Source: Pratylenchus scribneri
Taxonomy: Eukaryota; Nematoda; Chromadorea; Rhabditida; Pratylenchidae
DNA length: 64,000 nucleotides
Reading direction: 5' to 3'
Assembly (NCBI GenBank): GCA_030063045.1
Contig: JAQSEB010000021.1
Span: forward strand, 744,001 to 808,000
Part shown: positions 10,858 through 21,118 of the stretch, in pieces
Position numbering within the stretch: position 1 is the stretch's first letter
Layout: each line of letters starts with the position of its first letter
Notes under the pieces: generated by a model
Told to the model about the DNA's origin: nothing
The model's input: only the letters and a program-made list of their open reading frames with translations
Database searches by the model: none
Position numbers and translations under genes: made by a program

Positions 10858-11973
10858 TTGATCAAAATATTTTTTTAGGCAATTGAATTCATTTTTTATA
10901 CAAATTTATATATTTAAATCTCTTTGTCTAATAAGAAAGAAATTTGGCCATCGAAATCACCGAACCAAAAAATGGAGAATCAATTTTTAAACTATCAAAT
11001 GGCAAAACACAGGCCTAAAAACCAATTAATTTGCTAAATAGGTAAATTTTATGAGATTTTTAGAGAGATAAGCCAGGAGTCTAATCAAAAAATTTTTAAA
11101 TTCAGAAATGGTTAAAAATCAAAGAAAATCGATTTATTCTTGCATAAATTCATTTATCATATTTGTTAATTCTATTTTTTTTTTTAATGTTTTCAATTTT
11201 TACTAATGCTTTAGGGGTGAATGGAAAATGTTTTAGGGGTGAATGGAAAATGCTTTAGGGGTGAATGGAAAATGCTTTAGGGGTGAATGGAAAATGCTTT
11301 AGGGGTGAATGGAAAATGCTTTAGGGGTGAATGGAAAATGCTTTAGGGGTGAATGGAAAATGCTTTAGGGGTGAATGGAAAATGCTTTAGGGGTGAATGG
11401 AAAATGCTTTAGGGGTGAATGGAAAATGCTTTAGGGGTGAATGGAAAATGCTTTAGGGGTGAATGGAAAATGTTTTAGGGGTGAATGGAAAATGTTTTAG
11501 GGGTGAATGGAAAATGCTTTAGGGGTGAAAGTATGATTAATTGATCAAAATTATTTTTCAACAATTGGATCCATTCATATATTAAATTATTAATGTGCAT
11601 AAATTTATATTTTCAAATCTTTTTCTCAAATGAGAAAAATTTGGCCATCGAAATCCCCGAATCCGAAAATGGAGAGGAAATTTTTAAGCGAACCAATGGC
11701 TGAACATGCCTAAAACATATTGATTTGCCATTGGGTAAATTATAGATTTAATTATAAAAAATAGTAAAATCTATTAAAAATTTTAAAATTAACTAAATCT
11801 TATGAAATTAACTGATAGAAATGAATTCAAACTTTTATAAAGATAATTAATTATTATTAGAACATGTATTTAATGATGTTTACAAACACACAGGAGCCAT
11901 GCATAAGTGGCGTGATTAAGCGACTATAATTTATAATTTATGATCTAATTTATAACTCAATATATTCATGTTT
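10858..11973. other. intergenic with duplicated cullin 3' flank around a minisatellite
   Basis: The 180 bp after the cullin-like stop (10853-11040, with TTTGGCCATCGAAATC) recurs in diverged form at 11533-11750, with the 22-bp minisatellite between. The rest, up to the receptor gene at 11974, shows nothing else. Confidence 0.6.
11204..11530. repeat. 22-bp minisatellite, about 15 copies
   Basis: Tandem unit CTTTAGGGGTGAATGGAAAA plus TG, nearly invariant apart from C/T in the ATGCTTT/ATGTTTT position. It contains TTTAGGGG but is not a telomere repeat. Confidence 0.95.
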
Positions 11974-14667
11974 TTAATATGGTTGTTGAGTTTGTGTATG
12001 GGTGGCCCATTTTCCATCATCTCCCACTCCTGGTTTCCGAAAACCAATCAACTTCAATGCGTAATGGCGGATTTCAGAATGTTTGAACAAATAAATGTAC
12101 AAATTTAAGCCACAGCCGCATGCAGTGATATATCCTTGGGCATAGCTCACATAATTCATTCGCGCTGTATTGTTTGGATCCAACAACTATAATTTATAAA
12201 TATTTAACAGTAAATATGGGGAATTTATAAATCTCTGAATTTAAACAAGCAGCTGGCTGGTAAATTTCGGGAATCTCGGCTTCTAGATATCGCATCGACT
12301 CGAGAATATACTCAATGGATTAGGCATGGTCGATTTAATATATGAAATTACAAATTATAATTTCAATCTGGTATAAAGGCATAATTTAGGGTTAAGGTAA
12401 GGCGCTGGAGGCGGTATTTGTGCAGTTTGCGTCCTCTTTTTTCCTCAAGAAGGAAAAAATGAAGGATCCCTCATTTTCGTCATCAGAAAGAACCAGGGTC
12501 AGGGTCATTCAGGAATAGGCTATGGATATGATGCGTAAAAATCATCTAACATAACCCCAAACCCTATCCAAAACGCCCATAGGGGGCCCTTCACTTTTCC
12601 CTTTCTTTTTCCTTCTTGTGGAAAAAAGAGGACGCAAACTGCACAAGTACCCTCTGCTGGAGACAAAGGAATCTAAAGGAAAGTATTACTATGCAAGCTG
12701 TTACTGTACTTAAATTAAAATTTCATAGGCTAAATTAGCCATGTCGAGTCGAAAGAGCCTACTCTCGAGTTTGTGTGAGATCTAGAAGCCGAGATTTCCG
12801 AAATTAGATACTAATTCTGAAATTAGATAAGTTTCATTATCCGCTTTAACAGACTTATTTAAAAAAATATAGTATTTGTAAAACTAACCAAGAATATGAA
12901 CCAAGTTGATATGGGAATGGTCCAAGAAATTGTGTAAATGAGCAAAATTAAAGCAATTGTTTTTGTCAATTTCATTTGCTCTTTGGCTTTTATTTCTTTC
13001 TGCAGTTTAATGGAAATTGCATGTTGATTATTATTTTGAATAATATTCGAAGATTTTTGCTTGAAAAAGAATATCAAAATGGCAACATAATTTGCTGAAA
13101 TGGGGAGAATTAATATGATTTAAAAAATTAAAATTAATCCAACAAAATATAATTAGCGTACCAATTCCCATAAAAGATGTCCAATAAGAATTAAAATATG
13201 GTCCTGAATTGATGGCGATGGAACATTGAGGCGAAGGTATGGTCACATTAAGCCCAATAAAAGGCATAGCGATACTAAGTGTGCCAAAAAAGAAAGCAAT
13301 AAATCCAACCAAAAATGCGTATTTATTCTATAAAATTTTTATATTTTTTAATCTAGGTGTAATTTCAGGCATTTTTAATCTAGGTGCAATTTCAGGCATT
13401 TTTAATCTAAGTGCAATTTCAGGCATTTTTAATCTAGGTGCAATTTTAGGCATTTTTAATCTAAGTGCAATTTCAGGCATTTTTAATCTAGGTGCAATTT
13501 ATTATTCAAAATATAAATTTTAAAATATCTGATGAAAATGAATTCAATTTACCCTTTTATAGTCCATATAACCCATTGGACTAGCAATTGCAATCAGTCG
13601 ATCAATGGATATGGCTATAAATGTAACTTGACTTGCCGGATAGCCAAATAAGTAAGGGGAAGAAATAAAAATGCATGTTATTTTGGAGAATTCTTTAATT
13701 TCAGCTCCAGTCGAGTAAATTTGGAATATAGCGCGGAGAGCTGGTCCAAAACCTGTGGAATTAAAAATTAAATTAGAATTATATATTTTGCAGCTATTTT
13801 TGGAAATAGGCTAAATCCGGAATTAGCTAGGCGCCTGGGCTAGCTAATTTTGGAAATCTCATTTATGGGTGCCGTATAGACTCGAGAGAAGATTCATTCA
13901 ATCCGGCATGGTCAATTTTCTATATGAAATTTCAATTTCAGACCACTATGATATTTGTTTAGTAACACTTTCCGGTGTAGCGTCACTTTAACACGAAAAA
14001 TAGACTCTAATTTACCAAAAAAACCAATCCAATAATAGTCCGATTTCACAATTTTATTTAGCAGTTGAAGAAGTAAAAGACAATTATTCCAAGTAAAAAA
14101 TAAAAAGTGGTCAAAGAATTATAGAATGAAAATGAAGCTGGAGGGAAAATCGGACATATTTTATGGGGGCAATCCATAAGAAAGGGGAGGAAATTCATTA
14201 ATTTTTAAATGTGGGAAATTTCTTTGGGATAAATCATCAAAAAGAAATTTTGCGGATACAACACTGGTTGATTCCCGCTTCCGGCACCCTAACGATATTT
14301 TAAACCCTTAAATCCGTTGGAAATTGAAATTTCCATAGTAAATCGACCATGTTTAGTCAAATGAGACTATCCTCGTCTCGAGTCTGTACGATATCTAGAA
14401 GTAAAAATTTCCAAAATTAGCTAGTCCAGGCGCTTAGCCAATTTCAAATATTATCAATGAAATATAGATAGAATGGCAAAACATACCGCAAATCATATCC
14501 ATAATTGCATTCAACTGTATCAATTTATTGCATAGATTTTTCCTTAATTCAGAAAAATGTGCAAATAAATAAATCAGGAATGCATTTGTCATCATTGTAT
14601 TTGTGGAAATTAAAAGTCGCAAAACATTCATCCATACACTTGCATCCAGCATTTCCAATGGAGACAT
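11974..14667 (-). CDS. Srsx-like rhodopsin-type 7TM receptor
   Basis: Minus-strand exons 14667-14487, 13752-13553, 13327-13162, 13094-12889 and 12186-11974 join in frame to about 321 residues. After TM3 it reads FIAISIDRLIAIASPMGY, the DRL-type motif of nematode Srsx and related rhodopsin-like receptors. TM4 (GFIAFFFGTLSIAMPFIGL), a long TM5-TM6 loop rich in K and Q, TM6 (LILLIYTISWTIPISTW) and a TM7 ending in CGCGLNLYIYLFKH (in the place of NPxxY) follow. The tail is short and polar. The ligand is unknown; these receptors are usually chemosensory or peptide receptors. Introns contain a nested pair of elements (12262-12810), a 27-bp minisatellite (13345-13505) and a further element (13808-14440). 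It is divergent to the related receptor at 16121. Confidence 0.85.
12262..12810. mobile_element. inverted-repeat element (GAAATCTCGGCTTCTAG family) with a nested element
   Basis: The left arm has GGGAATCTCGGCTTCTAG, GACTCGAGAA and GGCATGGTCGATT; the right arm has the inverse (CTCTCGAGT, TAGAAGCCGAGATTTCC). Other copies are at 13808-14440 and 36385-36735. A second fold-back (12419-12645, ends GTGCAGTTTGCGTCCTCTTT and inverse) sits inside and is therefore younger. Confidence 0.75.
12419..12645. mobile_element. nested fold-back with GTGCAGTTTGCGTCCTC ends
   Basis: Begins TGTGCAGTTTGCGTCCTCTT and ends AAGAGGACGCAAACTGCACA. The interior carries GGGGGCCCTTCACTTTTCCC. Related sequence occurs at 19930-20000 (GTGTCCTTTTTTCCTC and AAGTGAAGGGTCCCCCC). 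Confidence 0.75.
13345..13505. repeat. 27-bp minisatellite, about 6 copies, in a receptor intron
   Basis: Unit AATCTAGGTGCAATTTCAGG plus CATTTTT, within the intron between exons 2 and 3 of the minus-strand receptor. The plus-strand open frame across it (GIFNLGAIS repeated) is a by-product of the tandem structure. Confidence 0.9.
13808..14440. mobile_element. inverted-repeat element, GAAATCTCGGCTTCTAG family, copy 2
   Basis: Arms match the family: GCTAGCTAATTTTGGAAATC, GACTCGAGAG, GGCATGGTC on the left and the inverse on the right (CTCGAGTCTGTACGATATC, TTCCAAAATTAGCTAG). It lies in intron 1 of the minus-strand receptor. Confidence 0.7.
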
Positions 14668-16120
14668 ATTTTTAGGGTGAAAAATTTGGGATTTTTTGAA
14701 AATAATTTAAAGGTGTCAGAGTGAATATTTTTTGTACAGAGAAAACTGGAATATATATTTTGACAGAAAATGTGAAAAGAAAAAATCAGCCGCCTTTTTG
14801 TGAGGAAATTGAAAAATTAAATTATTTAAATAAGTTAGTTTAGCAAAATAGGACATGTTTTTCTGGGTAAATTGCCTTTTAATAAAATCAACAACCAACC
14901 AATTGAGGAAAGAAAAAATTCATACTTGGAATTGGAAAACATTATTCCATAATTTTGATTAAATTATTTGCTTTTTCTCTTTCATGACACCTAAATGAAA
15001 TTTGTTTTGGATAATATTTTAGTGCGCACGTTTTAGCACAAGTAAGTATACATTATAGCGTCAGTGATTTCCTTTTATATTTCATACTAGAAACGATTAT
15101 TTACGGGTTTTTGTTAGCGTAAAATTCAAATTAATTAAGTATTTTTGAAAAATATTAATTAGTTCGAAATAAAAAAATGGAAATTTGATAGAGGAAATTA
15201 CCAAAAAATTGAAATGTATCGAAATGTTTTCAAATTGGTTAATGAAATTTCATTTAAAAGGGACAAATGGGGCATTGATTTACATTATTCTGGCCTATTC
15301 ATTAATCTTAGCCAAAACTATAATTATATATTTAAATGATCTTTGAATTAAATAAAGTTGATATATTAAATTGAAAAATAATTATATAAAAATTATATTT
15401 GCAAAAAATAAATAAATAATTATCAAATTCATGAGAGATTAAATTAGCATCAAAATTTGCCACTATGCAACTTTTCCCAGCCGAATCAGAGTGAATTTTC
15501 GGAAGGATGAACGGTGTAAAAAAAATTCAGAAAACTTCTGCATTAATGTGGAAATGGGAATTCTAGCATTTAGAATTTTAATTGATTGAATGTGGCAAAA
15601 TTTTTGATTTTGAAATAAGAAAGACAGAACAAAGCAGATGCTTGACTTTCGAATGCTCATTTGCTGTTCGGTAACGTCATTGTTGAGTTATGGCCATTAC
15701 TGTGATTTGGGAATCTATTCTCGTATTTTTTCGTACCGTTAATTTCGTATTATATTATTTAGTAAGAATTTCAGTACTAGTCAGTACAAATTTTCGTCGA
15801 GATCAATTGCTGATTATATGGCATTTTTGCAAATAATAAATATTATATGCCACAATTTCCATCACACATTTTCCTCTCAATGTATTAATTTAATTTAAAT
15901 AAACATTTCTATCTTTCGAACAATCCCCATATTAATATGCTGACATTATTATTGAAAGCAAATTCAATTTTCAAAAACAAAAATTGGGTCTCTTTAACTC
16001 AATTTGGTGACTCCTTTTTAAATAATTTTGCATTGGCACCTTTGTTCCATTTCTACACATTTTCTTCCTCTTCCTTTCGGAATTTTTTGATTTTATCCAA
16101 ATTTTTTGATTTCCTTCAAT
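14668..16120. other. divergent promoter region between two Srsx-like receptors
   Basis: About 1.45 kb of AT-rich DNA between receptor genes that point away from each other. No repeat or RNA gene is recognised. A minus-strand frame at 15463-15660 has no supporting features. Confidence 0.4.
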
Positions 16121-19100
16121 ATGGTTGAAATGAGTCCATATTACAATTTGGTGATTTATTTGTGCATTGTTGCACTCCAATTCCTATCGGCATTCGGCAA
16201 TGGCTTCATTCTCCTCCTCTTCCAAAGGCAAATATTTGAAATAAAAAATATTGAAAAATATTATAAGGGAATTTAATTTGGTACTTACTTATTATTTGGG
16301 AGTTGGGTCACCAAGGGAAGGATAAGAGTAATCACCATTGTTCATACGGTATAAGGTTAAGGCCATTTAGGGATAGGGTATCCATCTCACATATCCGTAA
16401 CCCATAATCCGAATCACCCATAGGGGGGAGGACCCTTTATTTCTAAAACATCTGCTCCCAAATAATATGTAAATACCTTTAATTTCAAATATTTTTAAAA
16501 ATTCAATGATTTTTTTTAATTTTATAACAAAAAATTTCTTATTAATCGTACGAATTTTCTAGAATTATTTTTTTCACTTTGATCTTCAGTTGAAAAGAAA
16601 ATATTATAATCATTGTTATTAAAAAATTAAAGAAAATATCATTAAATTTTTTCTATAGTAGAGCACTTTGGTATTAAAAAATGATTAATTAGAAAATAAT
16701 TTGCCAGAAAGTGCCAAAAAAAACTAAATTTTGGCCTACTATTTTGCATTTTTAAAACCATATAAATGATAGAAAATGGCAATAAATTTCCGGTACTCTT
16801 GACTTATACGATGTTTTTTTATTTCTAATCGGATCGGGATGAGTGATAGCTCATTCGAAAGAGCTCGAAAAACTGAGTCGATCTAGGGGTGGGAGAAATT
16901 CGGAAACTCCCCGGTGGCTGAGATATAGTAGGCCGAAATTTGAAAAAGTGCTTGGTCCCCCTATGGGTCCAAACTCGAAAAATTTTTTGAAAATTTTTTC
17001 GGTCAAATTATACTTCAATCGACGCGTCTCGACGAGATAAACTCGAATCTGCCCTCGATTTCGCAAAAAAATCAAAATTAAGAAATTTATGGTCATTTTA
17101 ATCTCGCTGGAATGTGTTGGAACTGCGGAGGAATGTAAGAGTGGACTCCGGAGTGTGCGTAGCCGAAGCGCGGGAACTGGACGAGTGCTTGGCGAGCGAA
17201 GCGAGCCAAGCGCTCGTCTGGTCGCGCGGAGGCGGAGCACACGGAGGAGTCCACTCTGAAATGCCCACCGGAGCAGTTCCAATCCGTATTTCCTTTGCGC
17301 GACTTAATTCAAGTTACTGTATCTCAGCCCCCAGGGGTTTTCCGAATTTCTCCCACCCCTAGATCGACTCAGTTTTTCGAGCTCTTTCGAATGAGCTATC
17401 ACTCACCCCGATCCGATTAGAAATAAAAAATATCGTATACGTCCAAAAATTCAAATTTCCCAAATAAAAATAAATATTAATTAGAAAAAATTAATTATAT
17501 TTCTAGGAGTGCCCGTCTTCGCAAGAATTCCTCCCTTCGACTGGTTTTGGTGTTGACCATCACCGATTTGGCATTTGCAATTTCCAATATGCCCTATTTG
17601 GTCAATTATATCATTTTTTGGAATCCAATTCGCCAGATTACGATGGACGATGGGTCGTCTGGTTGAGTGGACCATTAATTGTTCATATAAAATTGAATTT
17701 GTGCATCACAACAGCAATTGCCATCGACAGATTGCAGGTAAAGAAATGAAATAATTAGATGCTACTCTGGGAACAGGGATGGGTTCGATGGCTCAAAAAA
17801 AAATCGAAATCGAAAATCGAAATTTCGGAGGATCAAAAAATTTATCGAAATCGAAAAACGAAATTTCGGTGCCAAAAATGACCGAAAATCGACATCGAAA
17901 TCGAAACGAAAAAATCGAAACATCGAACCGATCCCTGCTCTGGAATAATATAGTATAATTACTGAGACTAATAGAACATGATTGCTAAGACTATAATATA
18001 AATTAGTGAAGACTAAGACTAGATATGGCTGCAATAAATTCATTGATTAGCATTAAAAATTACTCACTCAGAAATACCTTAAATTCTCTTTTAATTCCCC
18101 ATGGGGAATTATTTTTCTCCATTCATTCATATCACTTTCATAAATTTTTTGAAGGCAATGCGTTGGCCACTGCATTTTCGCAACAAATCCCAATCCAAAT
18201 TTGCCATCACCACAGTGGCCATTGGCCTTTGCCTTGGCCTCGTGGATATTGTACTCGAAAATTTGCTGGATCCATTGGCAAGGAAGCCAGGATGTGGCGC
18301 CGCTGGCTGCTTCCTTTCCAGTCAATTTCGATTCTATCAGGGCACCAGCAATATGGTAATTTTTTGAATGCATGAAAAAGTTTTTTCTCAGTTCATATCA
18401 TACACAGCAGTTGATGTGCCCAATCAAAAATTATGCGTACAAAACCTAAACCCTACTCTAAAATCCAATTCGCCACCTAGCCTATCCTATTCTAGTTTAG
18501 TGTATGCCAGGATTGATTATATAGCTGGGGTTGTTTTTAGGGTTTAGAGAAAAAAATTTGTACTTTTTCTAATGGGACTTATTAAAATATTATTGGACGA
18601 ATAAAAACTATTGGAAATCTTAAAAGAGATAATATTAATTTGGCGAAAAAAACACTGAATTTGGCGAAAACTTTTCGTGTCGAAAAATATTATATTTTTG
18701 AGGCCATATAACTTGGCCATAACTAGGGGTTTAGGGCTAGGGTTAGGTTCAGGGCAGGCATGGGATTAGGGGCTAAGGGCTAGGGGTTAGGGAATTTTAA
18801 AGAAGTCTGATTTGGCCAAGTTATATGGCCTCAAAAATATAATATTTTTCGACACGAAAAGTTTTCGCCAAATTCAGTGTTTTTTTCGCCAAATTAAATG
18901 ACTTCCCCCACTTATTCGACTCATAATTATCAAGCACAGGTACTATTAAAAGGAACGAATTATTTTATTGAACATTTTTAAATTTAATTATAAATCAAAA
19001 AATTTAAAATGAAAAATAATATTTAAAAATTTAATTTTTTTAATATTTAATTTTCTAAAAAATACAAAAAATTTCGTCGAAAATAACATTTTAAATATAG

Positions 19101-21118
19101 AATATTCTTAGGTAATTGCTCAAAATTTGATTGCGTACGAAAAAATTGCCAATTTTATTCAATTTTCTCTCCGTACGCAATATATGGAACTAATTTAATT
19201 TTTGTTCACAAAATTAAACAAAAAAGTTCTGCTTTGTACTCTAATTAAAAAGCATTTATTTTTAACCATTAATTTGGCAAAAATTTAATTTACTTTTTTT
19301 TCATATATTTTTATGCACTTTTTGCAGTTTTTGAATGCCTTAATGTTGTCATTGACCCTTTGGGTCTATTTGGAATTCAAAAAGCTTCGAACCCGTTCAA
19401 TTGCCATTGCCGGAATGGACAATAAAATTGTTGGGGCCGAATCGAAAGAGCAACGAAAGGAACGCAAAAAATTCCAACAGGCAAATTCAACCCTTTCCAA
19501 TTTAATCCAAATTAACCCTCCAAAATTTTTAGACCAATCGTCTTTCCATTGGCATTTTGGGCATTTCCACAATTTTCATCTTCATTCCCTCTTCCTTTGT
19601 TGGCCTCTCAGATTTGGCCAACTTTGAAATGTTCGCCTTTTTCGGTCCATTCTACAGTGTTGGTCTTTTGTTGGCAGGTTCATGTTTTTTGACAATTTTT
19701 CATAGAAAAAAAAATTCATTGTGACAATATGTATTAAATTAAAAATCATTTGAAGATTTATTTAATTTAACCAATTAAGTTTAATAATTTGACATTTCTT
19801 AGAATTGATTAAATTTTTAGGCCAATTTATTAATTTTTTATATTATATTCAGCTCAAAAAAAAATTTAAAATTAATATTTGTCATACCGCATAACTTCGT
19901 ACAGCAGTTGACATTTTGTTACTTATGTAGTTTGTGTCCTTTTTTCCTCAAAGGGAAAAAGCGGAGGGAAAGTGAAGGGTCCCCCCGTCCGGGGTCATCT
20001 CCACAATAGATAAAGGGCTATGCAATTATGGGCGTTTACGACTATAACAAGTCAGAAACTGGTTTTAAACCCCACAAACCTTATACCATTTTGTAGATCT
20101 CATCGAGACGTATCGAATGATATATAATTTGCCATGGTTTGGTCAAAATTAAATGGTATTAAACCATTTTTCAAGTTTTTGGTTTAAAACTCTTTCATTT
20201 CGGGCCAAACCATAATAAATTATATACCATTAGATGCGTCTCGATGAAATCTACAAAATGGTATAAGGTTTGTTGGGTCTAAAACCGGTTTATGATTTAT
20301 TATAGTCGAAAACGCCTATAATTGCAGAATTGTGGACATGCCCATATTTGCAGAATTGTGGACTCGCCCATATTTGCAGAATTGTGGAGATGACCTAGCA
20401 CCGGTCCCACTATGGCTGTTAAGTTTGGATTAGGGGATACGGTGAGGCGATTTTGTCCCATCCGTATCCCTGAATGATTGATCCTACCTAATCCTGCTGA
20501 TGACGCAATGGGGGATCATTCACTTTTTCCTTTCAACAAAAATTGTATACAAAACTATATACAAAGTACAGACAATTTCTTGTCGATTTGATATGACAAA
20601 AAAAAAATGCTCGATCCAATTTCACAGCATACAAATTAAAATATATTTTTGAATAATTAAAAAATAAATTTTCCCTCAAATATTTTTGGATAGCAAATAA
20701 TTAATATAAATTAGGACTCGACAATTATATAAAAATTATTTTATTATTTCCAATAAAAATTTGTTCTTAATTTGATCATACTCAGATCTAAAAAATTAAA
20801 TCCAAAAATATGCAAAAACACTCCCATACATTTTTAGGCTTTGCCAATTCCATAATTTACATTTGGCTGCACATTGAATTGGGGGAGGCAGCCAAATGTG
20901 TTCTTCAACGGCGTTCAATGACTCCAAGTTCCAATAATGATGAATTGTTTTCGCGGAGAGTGTCTACTGTTGGCGGTAGCAGAATTGTTAATGATGGAAT
21001 CGGAAACAGTAACAGAACATTGCTGCCGATGAGAACAGAACAACATAATGAAATTGGCAATGTCAGCCCAAAAGGCCGCCGCCGCACATCGACGATTGGC
21101 AATAGAGAATTATTTTAA
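16121..21118 (+). CDS. Srsx-like 7TM receptor with one frameshift
   Basis: Exons 16121-16227, 17507-17737, 18155-18355, 19328-19480, 19533-19677 and 20838-21118. TM1 (LSAFGNGFILLLF) is followed by SARLRKNSSLRLVLVLTITD (TM2), AIAIDRLQAMRWPLHF after TM3, GLCLGLVDIVL (TM4), FLNALMLSLTLWVYL (TM5), RLSIGILGISTIFIF (TM6) and ANSIIYIWLH (TM7), then a long polar tail. About 372 residues. Two introns start with GC: after 16227 (GCAAAT) and after 19480 (GCAAAT, 52 bp). Exon 2 is one base out of frame: the TM2 part and the part from SPDYDGRWVVWLSG onward are in different frames, with the shift between about 17613 and 17632, next to a T6 run. This is either a pseudogene mutation or a base error. The large introns host several fold-back elements. 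Confidence 0.75.
16280..16477. mobile_element. small inverted-repeat element in receptor intron 1
   Basis: Ends GGTACTTACTTATTATTTGG and CCAAATAATATGTAAATACC are inverse to each other. The interior contains CCATAGGGGGGAGGACCC. Confidence 0.65.
16803..17443. mobile_element. large fold-back element with a GC-rich core, copy A
   Basis: Outer arms carry ATAGCTCATTCGAAAGAGCT and CTGAGTCGATCTAGGGGTGG with exact inverses near 17350-17415. Inside is one GACGCGTC motif (about 17019) and a 203-bp GC-rich block (17102-17304) that is base-for-base identical to 53810-54012. It lies in intron 1 of the plus-strand receptor. Confidence 0.85.
17776..17936. mobile_element. short copy of the GGGATGGGATCGAT fold-back
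   Basis: GGGATGGGTTCGATGGCTC at the left and CATCGAACCGATCCCTG at the right, with AAATTTCGG words between. In intron 2 of the plus-strand receptor. Confidence 0.65.
18634..18899. mobile_element. perfect fold-back with about 85-bp arms and a TTAGGG-like spacer
   Basis: The left arm from TTAATTTGGCGAAAAAAACA to TATAACTTGGCC is mirrored exactly by the right arm. The spacer has GGGTTTAGGGCTAGGGTTAG. It is in intron 3 of the plus-strand receptor. Confidence 0.8.
20021..20326. repeat. fold-back element, GAGACGCGTC family, copy 3
   Basis: Left arm GATCTCATCGAGACGTATCG, right arm GATGCGTCTCGATGAAATC, ends GGCGTTTACGACTATAA and inverse. It is surrounded by halves of a second, older element related to 12419-12645, so it is nested. 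In intron 5 of the receptor. Confidence 0.75.

Noticed and set aside
11204..11530. Telomere repeat (TTTAGGGG in each unit)
   Set aside because: The unit is a fixed 22-mer in which the G-rich word is only a part, and it is internal.
13239..13523. Plus-strand frame with repeated ISGIFNLGA
   Set aside because: It combines antisense of a receptor exon with the 27-bp minisatellite.
15463..15660. A 65-codon minus-strand frame between the divergent receptors
   Set aside because: No motif, AT-rich composition, no acceptor or donor support; consistent with chance.
16851..17362. Frames on both strands in the GC-rich core, repeated at 53607-54016
   Set aside because: High GC and palindromy leave several frames open; translations show no domain and frames end at element borders.
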